Assembly (NCBI GenBank): GCA_024663395.1
Contig: JANFAH010000002.1
Span: 6,014,001 to 6,078,000 of the forward strand
Reading direction: 5' to 3'
DNA: 64,000 nucleotides
From: Pisolithus tinctorius
Lineage: Eukaryota; Basidiomycota; Agaricomycetes; Boletales; Pisolithaceae
Shown here in pieces: positions 46,640 through 57,541 of this stretch (position 1 is its first letter; every line of letters starts with the position of its first letter). Both the position numbers and the translations under genes were made by a program. The notes beneath the pieces were generated by a model. The model saw nothing but the letters and a program-made list of their open reading frames with translations, searched no databases and was not told the DNA's origin.

Positions 46640-47472
46640 CCAAATTTGGGGTTGCATCAGATCTTCAGATGGATGGCTTCACCAGCTGGAAACTGGGCAT
46701 AGGTGAAATAAAAGGGCAGAGCTGAAAATATGAAGAACAATTTCTTGAAGTACCTGTACACAAATATGAATATCTGATTTGTTGCATGTATTTTGTATTG
46801 AACTCACCAAGATATTGTGTCATTTGACCACTGAAAACACTCCCCAACATGCCTGACCATCAGGCCAGTCACACATGTGTACAGGAAAATCACAAGCTGT
46901 TCTTCCAGAGTAACAAATTTCAAGTCACTGTGACCAATATCCCACAGCTCCTCTGTTAAGTATGGGTTCACCCTCAGGTGACTAGGCTTCAAGACTGGGT
47001 GACAGGGGCTAAGTCCAGCTGACTGGAGTCAAGGCTGGGAGACAGGGGCCAAGTCTGGTTGGACTGGAGTTAACACCAGAGGTCAGAGGCTAAGTCTGGA
47101 GGACCAGACTTAAGACTGGGAGCATGGGAATAAGGCCAGTAGTGTGGGAAACTGACTGGTCTTGGAGTGCACACAGGGGGAAGCTGGTCCAGGGTTGGAT
47201 CTACCTCCCTTGGTCTCAGCTTATGTGCTGTACCCTTATGCAAGCCAGGGAGAGGTCTGGGACAGGGGCCAGGGATAGCTTAAGGCTCAGCCTTAGCTAT
47301 AGAGTAGACTTGAGGGTAATACTAAGTTGATATTCTGACTGGAGTGCTATGAAGTATGTACATGGGTTAAATACATGAGGCCAGTCTGGGGTAACAAACA
47401 TAGAGCTGGACTTGTTGATAAGCTATTAGAAAGATGATTAGCAAGAGAGGATAGCCACAGAGGCTGTGCTGA

Positions 47473-48058
47473 TGTTAAGTCCAGGTCTTTTCCAGTCCAA
47501 GGCCAGTCCAGAGTCTGGTCAGGGGTCAGAGGGTAATATGCGATACTAAGAGATTTGGACTATTGGACTTAGCAACTGAGGACACAGTGCTATTCCCTTG
47601 CATGGGCCATAGTCTGGTTGAGAGGCAGCAGACAGAGAACAAGGGAGACTGGGTTAAGACAAGACTAGGTTGATTTCAGACTGAGGCTAAAACAGATTAT
47701 CCTATGACTTAAATACTAGAAGTAACCTAAGTGTAATGTAGCACCAGAGACCAGTCTGCACTGGTACAACAATGATTGGTAAACAGATTGGTAAGTATTG
47801 TTACAAAGAATATTATCAAGCAAAGACTATGAACAAAGGATTACCAGGAACTGGGGCAGGACTTGTGGCTGGGCTGGGTGTTACACTGGCCTGGTACTAA
47901 CTGAGGGGACAACTCAACTGGGCACTGCCTTGCAGTGCCTTGTGAGCCAACACATTTCTGGGTTGAAGGGTTAAGGCCAGGACCAGGGCAAGAGTTGGAT
48001 GAGACTGGTCAAGACCAGGGTCAAGCTGGTCTGGGGTGGTCTGGGCACAGTCATGACA
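47473..48058 (-). repeat. Element 4 3' LTR (586 bp)
   Basis: On plus it reads TGTTAAGTCC…GTCATGACA. It matches 56392-56977 and, more distantly, the element 2 LTR. Directly inside lies the purine tract (CCCCCTCTT on plus). Confidence 0.95.
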
Positions 48059-48189
48059 GTATCCCCCTCTTGGAGCCAAGCCCATGAGGCTCCAATGAGG
48101 ACAATGCTAAGAATGAAAATTTTGTGTCTGACCTTGAAAACTGGTGGACTTAAGACTGGTTCACCCCAGGTTTGGTTCTTCACTTCAAC

Positions 48190-49222
48190 ATGTCTATTTG
48201 CTGGTCCAGAACACCCTGCAACCAAGACCTGCTGCCTGACCTGACCCAGGTGACGAGTGAGGAGCTGCAGGTGGGCAGCAATGATGATGACCAGGCCATC
48301 CAGGGAAAGCTGGCTGAATGCAAGAGGCACAAGGCAAAGGTGCAGGAGGAAGCCTGGCTGGCTGAAGAAGCCTGGTTGGAGGCTGAGAGGCAGGAGCAAG
48401 CCTGGCTCAAGGAGGAAAGGGCATGCACAGAGGCTGAAGCACAGAGGCTAGAGGCTGCACACAAGGCTGAGGAGGCTAGAAAGGCAGCTGAGAGCCAGCA
48501 GGCAGATGCCCTGGTGGGTGGTTTGACCAGGGCTGGGTCAAATGTGGAGGTGATGAACCCCTGGTGAGTAATGACCAAGTGACTGGTAGTTGACTGGCTG
48601 ACCACCTCCCAGGTGTCTTCATTGCTCTCAGATGAACACGACTTGTCTGTGCAACACCAACAGCAGGAAGAAGCACCTGGCCTGCAACCAGTGCAATGAA
48701 CTCAAGGAGCATTGCCAGTGGCTGGTCAAAGGTGAGACTGGTCAGGGAGCTGGTCTGGTCATCAACAAGGGCAAGAGAAAGGCCAATGTGACCTCCCCTC
48801 ATGCCAGGGAGAAGAAGAAAAGGTCAAGGCAGCCATCTGCCAAGGTACTCAAGGGTGTGGGTGACAAGGAGGTAGACTTGGAGGAGGGGCCCTCGACAAA
48901 GAAGACCAGTGCTCAAATGGAGTGCCTGATCAAGGCCATGGAGCATGTCACCAACAACATGGCTGGCCTAGCCATGGTTCAAAAAGAAGCCTCAAGGAAC
49001 TTCTACCAGTTTGCCCAGTCCTATGAGACTTATGTCAAGGAGCACCTCAAGTTTCTGGTGCTGGATGTGCCTTCAGACTGGGACACCACCAACAAGGAAG
49101 ACCAGGATGCTGAGGGGCTCAATGAAGAGCTGGCTGGGCTGAGGGAGGAAGAAGAGGAAAGCCAGTCCCAGTCTGAGTCAGGTGACCAGACTGGTGCCAG
49201 TTCTGCTGGTTCCCAGGCCTGA
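48190..49222 (+). CDS. Antisense accessory gene of element 4: Zn2Cys6-type protein, intact
   Basis: Transcribed toward pol from just inside the 3' LTR. Exon 1 (48190-48563) encodes an Asp/Glu-rich start and a long Ala/Glu/Lys/Arg helix likely to coil. A 49-nt GT-AG intron (48564-48612) follows. Exon 2 opens with C-X2-C-X6-C-X12-C-X2-C-X6-C at 48614-48715, the canonical Zn2Cys6 spacing with K before the last cysteine. Then come a K/R-rich patch (R-E-K-K-K-R-S-R), a helical segment (M-E-C-L-I-K-A-M-E-H-V) and an acidic Ser/Glu/Gln tail. The predicted product is ~330 residues. The stop is ~185 bp from the convergent pol stop. It aligns throughout with the element 2 gene, and the intron position is identical. 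A nuclear DNA-binding role is inferred only. Confidence 0.75.
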
Positions 49223-49407
49223 GGTCATGTGTGTGTAGAGCACCATTTTTTCTTGTACATGTATAGTTGTGAATGTCAATGCCTGGTTCTGGTTCTAAGG
49301 TGTGAAAGAAAAGACAAATAAAAGAAAAGTAAGAGGAACCAAGACATAGTAACTATGAGATAGGAGAAACAGATAAGGGGAGAAGAAAACTTGAGACCAG
49401 TTCTAGA

Positions 49408-51024
49408 TTATTTCTTGAAAGGACTGGGTTTGTCTGGGTACCAGTCATGATACTCTTGAATGAGTTCTGAGGCATTGTCCAGTTCTGTTGCTAGTACCCA
49501 GGTGGTTTCTTCATCAGTTCCCTCATAACCAGTCCACCAGACCAAGTACTGCAACCAACACTCCCTGCACTGGTCAACCTTTGAATTGAGTATTTCTGCT
49601 ACTTTGAATTCTAAGTTGCCATCGACATCTACTGGTGGGGGTGGAGGTTGAGTCTGGTTGGGTATGGTATTTGGGATGGCCAGTTCGAGTTGGGATACAT
49701 GGAAGACCAGGTGTACAGCATGCATAGAGTCTGGTAAACACAGGGTGAATGAGTGAGAGCCAGCCTGGGCTATTATGGGGTAGGGCCCAAGGTTCTTCTC
49801 ACTCAGCTTCTTGGAGGGCCAGGTCGACTGGAAATACTTGGCTTTTACATAGGCACTGTTGCCCACTCTGAAGTCTGGGGCCAGCATGCACTTAGCATCT
49901 GCCGGTCCTTGGTAGTGTTGCTGGGCAAGAGCCATTTCTTCACGTAGGTACTGGTGCAGTGAATCTAAGTCAACTGTGTAATCATGAGCCTGGTTAGATG
50001 TGAGGTCATGCTCAGGGAAGACCAAGATATTGGGGTGATAGCTCTTGTTAGTGAAGAAAGGTGATATTCTGGTCATAGCACTGGGTGCATTGTTGTAAGC
50101 AAACTCAGCTAGCAGTAGTAGTTTGGCCCAGTTGTCCTGCTGATAGTTGCAGTAGACCTGGAGATACTGTTTGAGGGTCTGATTGGTGCACTCTGTCTGA
50201 CCATCCCCCTCTGGGTGATACCTGGAGGTGAAGTGTAGATGCATGTCCAGAGCCTTACCAAGAGACTGGAAGAAGTGGGATATGAATTCTGATCCCTGGT
50301 CTGAGGTCACATGGGCCAGTACACCATGCTGGGAGAATACATGCATCAGGAAGAGCTTGGCAAGCTCAGGGGCTGTGATGGTGTCATGAGTAGGTATGAA
50401 GATGGCTTGCTTTGAAAGCTGGTCAACCATGATGAGGATGGCAGTAAAGCCAGTTGAGGCCAGGAGTTGCTCTATGAAATCCATCAAGATGGAGTTCCAT
50501 GGCTTCTCTGGCATGGGGAGCTGTTTGAGTAGTCCATAAGGCCAGTGGCAGGGTACCTTGGCCCAGGCACAGGTAGTACAAGACCAGACATAGTCTTTGA
50601 CAAATGTCCGTAGGCTGGGCCAGGTGTACTCATGCTGGATGAGTTCCAAGGTTCTATTTTGGCCAAAGTGGCTGGACAAGGGGTGATCATGTTTAAACCT
50701 CAAGACACAAAGGTGAAGGTCATTAGAGTCTGGTACATAGATTCTGCCATCCAGGCAGAGGAGACCAGTGTCATCAACTGACCACTGAGAATCTGATGTA
50801 TCTGAGGACCAGACTTGAGCAACTGGGTCTGAGGGTAGGGCTGAGAGGATGTCATTGTGTAGCTTCTCCACATCCATCAGTGCAACAGCACATAGGACTG
50901 GGTATTCAAGGTAGGTGGTGCACAGGGAGGTGGCTAGCTGTTCCTGCATGAAGACCAGTCTGAGGTTCTGTGGGTTGACCCAGGCATAGTTGCTATCCCC
51001 CTCTTTGGGGTAGATGTCCCATCA
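49408..51024 (-). CDS. pol: Element 4 pol, integrase-chromodomain part
   Basis: Open from just after a TGA (51022-51024) to 49408. Integrase HHCC finger (H-D-H-P-L-S-S-H-F-G, C-T-T-C), catalytic contexts M-D-F-I-E, T-S-D-Q-G and G-Q-T-E-C, the P-Y-P-I-I-A segment and a C-terminal chromodomain (Y-L-V-W-W-T-G-Y, T-T-W) are all present. Many Arg codons have become Trp/Gln/Cys, typical of CpG decay. It can reach expression only if the TGA is read through. Confidence 0.85.
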
Positions 51025-52631
51025 TCTAGTTAGGGCATCAGGCTTAGCACCAAATTTACTGGGTCTGAACCAGATAACCATATTGAATTGCAACAGAAAC
51101 TCAGACCAGTGCACTTGGCACCAGGTCAATACCTTCAAGGTGGAGAAGTACTCCAGGTTCTTATGATTGGTGACAATGTCAACTGGTACTGCAGAACCTT
51201 CCAAGTAATGCCACCATGTCCAGAATGCCTCGAAGATTGCAAGTAATTCCTTATCATGAGTGTCATAATTTAGCTCCAGGGCTATCAGAGTATGAGAATA
51301 GAATGCAACCAGCCAGATTTGACCATCACCACCAGTGATGGACAGAATACTGGCTATGGCATAATCAGATGCATCAGTCTTGACAGTAATAGGAGCATCT
51401 AGGGAGAAGTGAGTTAGGACTGGGGCAGTGGTGAAGGCCTGCTTGAGTTTGTTGAAAGACCAGTGGCACTCCTCAGAAAAGTTCCAGGGAGCACCTTTGT
51501 GTGTCAACCAGGTTAAAGGTACCACTATGTCTGAGTAGTTGAAAATGAACTGGTGATAGAAGTTGGCAAAGCCCAGGAAGGACTGAATGTCCTTTACCTT
51601 CCAGGGTTCAGGCCAGTCACAGATAGCTTTGACTTTTTCTGAAGACATGGTAAGGCCAGCCAGGGACAAGTGGTAACCCAAATATTCCACAGAGTCTGAG
51701 TGGAATTCACACTTCTCCAGTTTGGCATACAGGCCATGCAACCAGAGCCAGTGAAGAACCTCCCAGACATGCTGCTTGTGTGATGACTCATCTCCAGAGT
51801 AGATTAAGATGTCATCAAGGTAGATGACGATGCAGACATCTAGCATATCCACAAAGATTGAGTTGACAAACCACTGGAAGGCAGCCAGGGCATTAGTGAG
51901 ACCAAAAGGCATCACCAACCACTCATAAGACCCATAGCATGTTCTAAAGGCTGTTTTCCACTCATCACCAGGTGCAATCCAGATGAGGAGGTATGCATGC
52001 CTCAAGTCAATTTTAGTGTAAATTTTGGCATGACTAGGGGAGTCTAGTAGGTCAGATATTAGTGGTAGGGGATACCAGTCTTTCTTGGTGAGTTTGTTAA
52101 GCCCCCAGAAGTCAACACATAACCAGAGTGAACTGTCCTTCTTCTTTACAAAGAGGACTGGTGCAGCATAGGGGGAAGAAGTGGGCCAGATGAAACTGGT
52201 AGTCAGATCTTCATCAATGAAGGCCCAGAGAGCTTGCAGCTTGACTGGGGATAGCAAGTAGATGGTTCCTATGGGTGGTGTAGTACCCTCTTCCAATTTG
52301 ATCTTAAGGTTGTACTCCTGGTGTGGGGGGAGAGTAGAGGCCTTGGCTTTGCTAAAGATGTCAGCAAAGTTGTGGTAGTCCTTTGGTACACTGGCCAGGT
52401 CTGGTGGAGGGCCAGTAGAGGTAGACCAGGCCAGGGCTGGGTCCAGTGGGCATAGATGAAGTTGGAATTGGGTAGATCCCTCTAGCTTGCAAGTGCGTAC
52501 ATATGCAGCTGCATTGATCAGGGTGATAGGGGAAGCTTTCAGGGGGGTGTGAACCAGTGAGTTGACAGACAGTACAGATGGTGCAGGGCTGGGGTTGGGT
52601 TGGTCAGGCAGACCAGGTTTGGGAAGACCAG
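51025..52631 (-). CDS. pol: Element 4 pol, RT-RNase H part
   Basis: A long open frame with the RT motifs K-K-K-D-S-S-L-W-L-C-V-D, K-I-D-L-R (motif A Asp intact) and Y-L-D-D (minus strand near 51815). RNase H follows, with K-T-D-A-S-D-Y-A-I and D-K-E-L-L-A-I. It ends at a TGA between the A-L-T-R and W-D-I-Y-P motifs. Its N-terminal side is cut by solo LTR F, beyond which the protease continues. Confidence 0.87.
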
Positions 52632-54460
52632 TGTCACACACCAAAGGTGTTGTGGACATGGTTACAGCTGACTCTGCCTAACTCATTGACAAGTTGTGCA
52701 CAATGCCCATGCCATGCAGATGAAGACTAAAGGCCTCATGTGTAGAAAGACTGCTGGATGTTAACAGTCATCCTTTGCACAAGAATGAGTCATCAGTGCT
52801 AAAGAGAAAAGAGGAAGCAAGTTAAGCGTGCATTAAAGGTTTTTAGCACCTGTGTATGGCATTCCAGTTTTCATCATATCTCCACCATTTCCAAAGATAT
52901 CAACTCCATTCTCACACTCACTTAAAGTGCTCAGCCACACGATTCTGCCTTCCAAATTTGGAGAGGATCCTCACACCCTATGCATTCCTACAGCACTCCA
53001 TCAGTCAGATGTTCATTTCACTAAGTCCATCAATCATGGCTGCCTCTTCATCGATCATCTTGCTTGTCTTGTTTGCCAGAGACAGTGGCTACATATATCT
53101 GCCAGGCATTCCCACCAGCTTCCATCCTGAAGCCCCCTGGTTCATCCCATCATTGTCAGCCCCATCTCATCCCATGCAGCTTGGTCAGTGTGTTCTCCTT
53201 GTCAGTATGACTTCCAGAAGGACATTCTTTGGTTGCCTCAGGTCTGTCACTCAGTTAGAAAGGTCTTATGTGGTCATTTCAGTCTCCCCTCTTGATGAAG
53301 CATATGGATCATTCCTCCCTGCTCCCTGCACCATCTTTATTCCAGTCTCATCCATCGTTCTTCCCACATTGTGACAGCTGCAGCATAATCTACTGTTCTC
53401 CAGCCTCCCTGATCACATTCATGATGAGTATGACATTCATCTTGCCTTCTTACTGCAAGATCCAGCAGAAGACATCCCCCCTTCTCCTCCTCCATCAGAG
53501 CCCTGTTCATGAAGTTTTTGTTAACTTCACTGAGAGGATGGAAGGGTGGGAGATGTGATTGCTTATGCTCCCATTGCCCCACAGACCCCCAATGCCTGAC
53601 TCATGCCCTTCAATTCTGGAATTAATACTTCCTTATCTGGAAACACTGTCCATCTGTCATGCCATCTTTGGATCTAGAGATGTCTCTGCCAAGATCTAAC
53701 TTGCATCACCACCCCCTAATGTGATATCAGTGCGCTTACTCAGTTTCTGACTCCATTTGACTCATTTTGTGATATTTTGACTATCCTTGACTCATTCATT
53801 GCCAATACTTATCAATTTTCTTTGCTTGCTTACTTTTCATTTCTCACTTACTCATCATGATTACTCAGTCCTTACTCATTACTTACCAAGTGTTTGTGCC
53901 TTGTTTGTCATAAACTGTGCTCCCCCCACAGTATATAAACCCCCATGTACTTAGCTACCCCCAAGAAGCAATCAGAAGCAACAGTTCAGCTCAGCTCAGC
54001 ATATCTCGTCGTCAACAGTTGAGGCTCATTTGGAAGAGTCTATCTGTCTTCATTTGTATCATTGGTAGTTGAGGCTCCATCAAGGGTCTATCTACCTTCA
54101 TTCATTATCTGAAGTATCATCTGTGCTTTGTCAGCACACCTGCTTAGTCATCCATCTACTCCTGCATAACTTGTCAACAACTTGTGCCAGGAGCACATCC
54201 AAAAGATCATCACACCAGAGTACTTTCAGCTGAATACCTTCACTCTATTCAGCATCCCCCATCCAGTCATCACTTGCTTGTCTACTCCTGCATAACTTGT
54301 TGACAACTTGTGCTAGGAGCACCTCTACTTGAAGTCCCCCCCACACATTCAGGTTTTTCTGCACTCCAGGTTCTGTGGAGGCAAACCACCACTTGCACTT
54401 TATTTGTCTTTGGTGTTGGATTTGTTTGGTTTATACCAGCTTTCCATGCTTTGACTCACA
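52632..54460 (+). repeat. Solo LTR, 1.86-kb family (copy F, older)
   Basis: 1,829 bp, TGTCACACACC…GACTCACA, inserted between protease and RT of element 4. Flanking tetramers CCAG and CTGG are the two single-step CpG decay products of CCGG. The U3 frame 52856-53374 is open from an upstream ATG and continues, after one TGA, to the same C-terminus as the other copies. Confidence 0.87.
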
Positions 54461-54464
54461 CTGG

Positions 54465-54975
54465 TTAAGACCAGTGTGGCAGGGGGTGTCAACAGGGTTG
54501 GCATTCCTCCTGTAGATGTCTGGAAAGTTAGACTGCTCAATACCCAATCAATTGACAGATTGTAGCAGGTGAGCCAGTCATGTCCAAGGACTATCTTACA
54601 TTCAGAATCCAACAGGGCTAGGAACAGGGTTACTGGGGTGACATCACTGGTCACAAATTGAACTGAAAGATCTACCACTTGAGTGATGATGAAACTTGAC
54701 AACCCATCAAAGAGCCAGAGTTGGATAGGGGACATGGGATAAGGGGAAAAAGAGTGTTGATTAACAAAATCTTTATCTATGAAGCTATGTGTGGAACTGG
54801 AGTCCACTAGTGTATGAAACTGGGGTAAATTGTGACTGACAATAGAGACATGGGGGGTTAACAAGTTTGGATTAGAAAGAGCAGATGCATTGAGACAAGC
54901 CTCTGTGGGTGCACAGCTGGAGTCAATGCAGCTCTCAGTCTGTGCAGAGTCCTGAGAGCTGCTACCTATTTTTTT
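54465..54975 (-). pseudogene. pol: Element 4 pol, protease part
   Basis: Reads in the -1 frame from the gag end. The protease active site is D-S-S (D-S-G/D-T-G expected), and F-I-D follows. L-G-H-D-W-L and I-D-W-V-L come before the reading reaches solo LTR F. The D-S-S triad is altered from the usual D-(S/T)-G, which may impair activity. Confidence 0.8.
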
Positions 54976-56324
54976 GCCTCGGGGGCAGAGCCTGAGGTTG
55001 AGGCTGGTGCTGCCTCAGAGGTGGCTGCAGCACAAGCTTTGGCTTTGCCAGCTTTCTTGGGACACTTATCTGCAAAATGTCTGGTGCCCCACAGAACATG
55101 CAGAGGTTGTTATCTCTACAGTGTTTGCACTCCTCCAGTGTCAACCCGCCATCCTTGCCTAACTTGCTTGAGTCCAGCTTGGGTGTGTTAGAGCCGGTCT
55201 GACTGGTTGAGGTGGGTTTGGACTGAGTTTGGTTACTGGAGTTGCCATTTCCAGAGTTATTGCCAGTCTTGGATTTCTCTTGACTGGGCTTAGGCTGATT
55301 GTTGTGACTGGGGTTGGGAGTCAACCTGCTACCAGAGGACAACCCCTGGTGTTTACTGGACTGCTGGATCTCCTCTTTGTGCTCCCAGTAATGTGCATCA
55401 ATCTCCTGAGCTAGGTGGTGAAGCTCATGTAAGGTTCTGGGTTTGCCAACCTGGCAGACCTCATCTTTGATTTGATCAGGGAGACCAGTGTAGAAGAAGT
55501 GGCACAGGGCACCATCACCATATCCCCAGACTTGAGAGGCAAGCTGGTTGAACTTGACTATGTACTTATTGACCCAGTGATTGTCTTTCATCTGGAGATG
55601 GTCCAGCTGGCTTTCAGCATCAGCCACCAGGTCATGAGGTCCAAAGGTGGTCTGAAGTTTGATGATGAACTCTTTCCAAGAGTCCATCCAATAGGGCTGG
55701 TCCTCCAGGTCTTCAGTCCCAAGTAGGTCTGGTTCAAACCACTTGCTGTGTGAAAGTGACCTTGGCTTGATCACTTCAAAAGGCCCAGGGCTGGTCCTGG
55801 AAGTTGAGTTCACACTGGATAAGAAAAGCACATAGCTTCTTTGGGTCTGTCCCATTGAAGGTGTCTGGTTCGTGCAATTTGGTTCTGGAAGAGGACTCAG
55901 AGCTGGTGCAGGCATTGTGTGTGAGAAGCTCAATGGCTTTGGCAAGATTGTCAAGCATGGTTATGCCAGGCTCAACATCAGCCTCTGGGAGGGGTTCTTC
56001 ATTGTCATTATCTGGGTCATCTCCCAGCCCATTGTTGCCAGGACCATCATCACTGGGGTAATCACCACCAGGGTTGAAGTCACCTGGTTTGTCTGGGTCC
56101 AGTTTATCATCCAGATCATTAGTGGGTGCAAGAGGTTGATTAGGAATGGGAGTAGTGGATTTACAGGCTGAGAAGCCCCTGAAGTTGTTGACTTCACCAG
56201 GCAACCTTCTGGCTGTCCCTAAGGACACCAGGGTAGTGGTGTGGCACAAGTCAACTGCTGAGGTGGAATCTGGGTTGGTGGTAGCACATGCCCATGCCAC
56301 TTGAGTTCTAGTTTGAGTAGGCAT
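54962..56324 (-). pseudogene. gag: Element 4 gag, frameshifted
   Basis: Starts at an ATG (M-P-T-Q-T-R-T-Q) that aligns with element 1's M-R-T-R-A-Q-S-Q. The N-terminal Asp/Pro/Gly-rich part and F-N-G-T-D-P-K-K-L run to ~55780, where the frame shifts. The second part (W-F-E-P-D-L-L through the Ser/Asn/Gln-rich linker) ends at a zinc knuckle broken after C-X2-C by another small indel near 55085. The end carries the slippery A AAA AAT at 54968-54974, two codons before TAG. Confidence 0.83.
54968..54974 (-). promoter_or_regulatory. Probable -1 frameshift site, element 4
   Basis: On minus: A AAA AAT followed by AGG TAG. The protease frame is -1 relative to gag and open across this site. Confidence 0.55.
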
Positions 56325-56379
56325 GCCAAGGGTGTGATGCTGAGGTTTGAACAGAAGGGTGGTGACCCACACAAGTGTG

Positions 56380-56389
56380 AGTCTGAAAT
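56380..56389 (-). other. Self-priming PBS of element 4
   Basis: On minus: ATTTCAGACT, two bases after the LTR's TTAACA. It is the exact 10-nt complement of AGTCTGAAAT in the same LTR (plus-strand complement at 56592-56601), which lies ~33 nt after TATTTAAG. This is a different 11-mer region from element 1 but the same geometry. Confidence 0.72.
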
Positions 56390-56391
56390 AC

Positions 56392-56977
56392 TGTTAAGTC
56401 CAGGTCTTTACTGGTCCAAGGCCAGTCCAGAGTCCTGTCGGGGGTCAGAGGGTAATGTGAGATACTAAGAGATTTGGACTATTGGACTTAGCAACTGAGG
56501 ACACAGCACTATTCCCTTGTGTGGGCCATAGTCCAGTCGAGAGGCAGCAGACAGAGAACAAGGGAGACCAGATTAAGACAAGACTAGGTTGATTTCAGAC
56601 TGAGGCTAAAACAGATTATCCTATGACTTAAATACTAGAAGTAACCTAAGTGTAACATAGCACCAGAGACTGGTCTGTGCCAGTACAACAATGATTGGTA
56701 AACAGATTGGTAAGTATTGTTACAAAGAATATTATCAAGCAAAGACTATGAACAAAGGATTACCAGGACCTGGGGCAGGACTTGTGGCTGGGCTGGGTGT
56801 TACACTGGCCTGGTACTAACTGAGGGGACAACTCAACTGGGAACTGCCTTGCAGTGCCTTGTGAGCTAACATGTTTCTGGGTCAAAGGGTTAAGGCCAGG
56901 ACCAGGGCAAGAGTTGGATGAGACCAGTTGAGACCAGGGTCAAGCTGGTCTGGGGTGGTCTGGGCATGGTCGTGACA
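56392..56977 (-). repeat. Element 4 5' LTR (586 bp)
   Basis: Direct repeat of 47473-48058. It is followed on the plus strand by the GCTGA duplication. Confidence 0.95.
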
Positions 56978-57541
56978 GCTGAGACTAATAGTCAAAGTCT
57001 GGGTGACTGGCATAACTGGAGTTGGACACAGGTTTTGTACAGTAAGCAAGATCAGCAAAGGGGACTAGACTGAATATAGTACAAACAAAGGAAAACAGAC
57101 CAGAGTTATGTCTGGGTGACCCAGACATGGTCCTGGGGGGACCAGGGTGGAGCAGTGCAAGGCTGGGAGGCTGGAGTGGTCTGGGGATAGGGGTAAAATA
57201 CCAGACTTGAGTTATCTAGGCCAGAGTCAGGTTATTTAGGACTGGAGTTGTGTTTTCTAGGCCAGACTAGGACCAGACTTGACTGGAGATAGGTGCTAGG
57301 GGTCTGGACTGGACTGGGCTTGAGTCTGAGAGTCATGGATATTGACATCCTCTATGAGCTGAACAAAAACCTCCTTGCACATACCAAGTTCACAGCAGAT
57401 ATGATCAGGGTGACCAGTCAGGAGTTCTTGAACCCACATATCTCCAGAGAGTCTGGATGTGTGGTATGGTATCAGCTCTCTGCAAACATTGGAGCCAACT
57501 AGTTCAGCCAACAAGGCCAGGAGTGTCTGGAGGGCAGTCAA

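Larger units (their letters stand above)
47473..56977 (-). mobile_element. Element 4: Ty3/gypsy chromovirus, family II, full structure
   Basis: Both LTRs are 586 bp and the 5-bp duplication GCTGA (47468-47472 and 56978-56982) is perfect. On the minus strand the order is LTR, self-complementary PBS, gag, -1 slippery site, protease, (solo LTR F), RT-RNase H, TGA, integrase-chromodomain, antisense accessory gene, polypurine tract, LTR. Without LTR F it is ~7.7 kb. gag has frameshifts and pol one stop, but the antisense gene is intact. Confidence 0.93.
46954..57347 (-). repeat. Family III solo LTR (884 bp), split by element 4
   Basis: Two pieces, 46954-47472 and 56983-57347, together make one LTR. 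On minus it begins TGTCAATATCC and ends CTTAACA, with a perfect 5-bp duplication TCCTC (46949-46953 and 57348-57352) in the Harbinger gene. A TATTTAA box followed ~31 nt later by AGTCAGAATATCAACTTAG resembles the R starts of families I and II. Element 4 entered it later. Confidence 0.85.
46640..57541 (-). pseudogene. Harbinger-type (HARBI1-like) transposase gene, split by nested insertions
   Basis: The N-terminal exon begins on the right (57541-57353): H-T-S-R-L-S-G-D-M-W-V-Q-E-L-L and G-M-C-K-E-V-F. It jumps the inserted DNA and resumes at 46953 with V-T-L-E-E-Q-L-V-I-F-L-Y and C-V-T-G-L-M-V-R-H-V-G-E, then Q-W-S-N-D-T-I-S. A ~55-nt intron and a second exon (F-S-A-L-P-F-Y-F) to ~46660 follow. 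This order is the N-terminal and helix-turn-helix part of DDE_4 Harbinger transposases. The DDE core was not found, so the copy was probably truncated before or after insertion. The join across the insertion is exact once the TCCTC duplication is removed. Confidence 0.8.
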
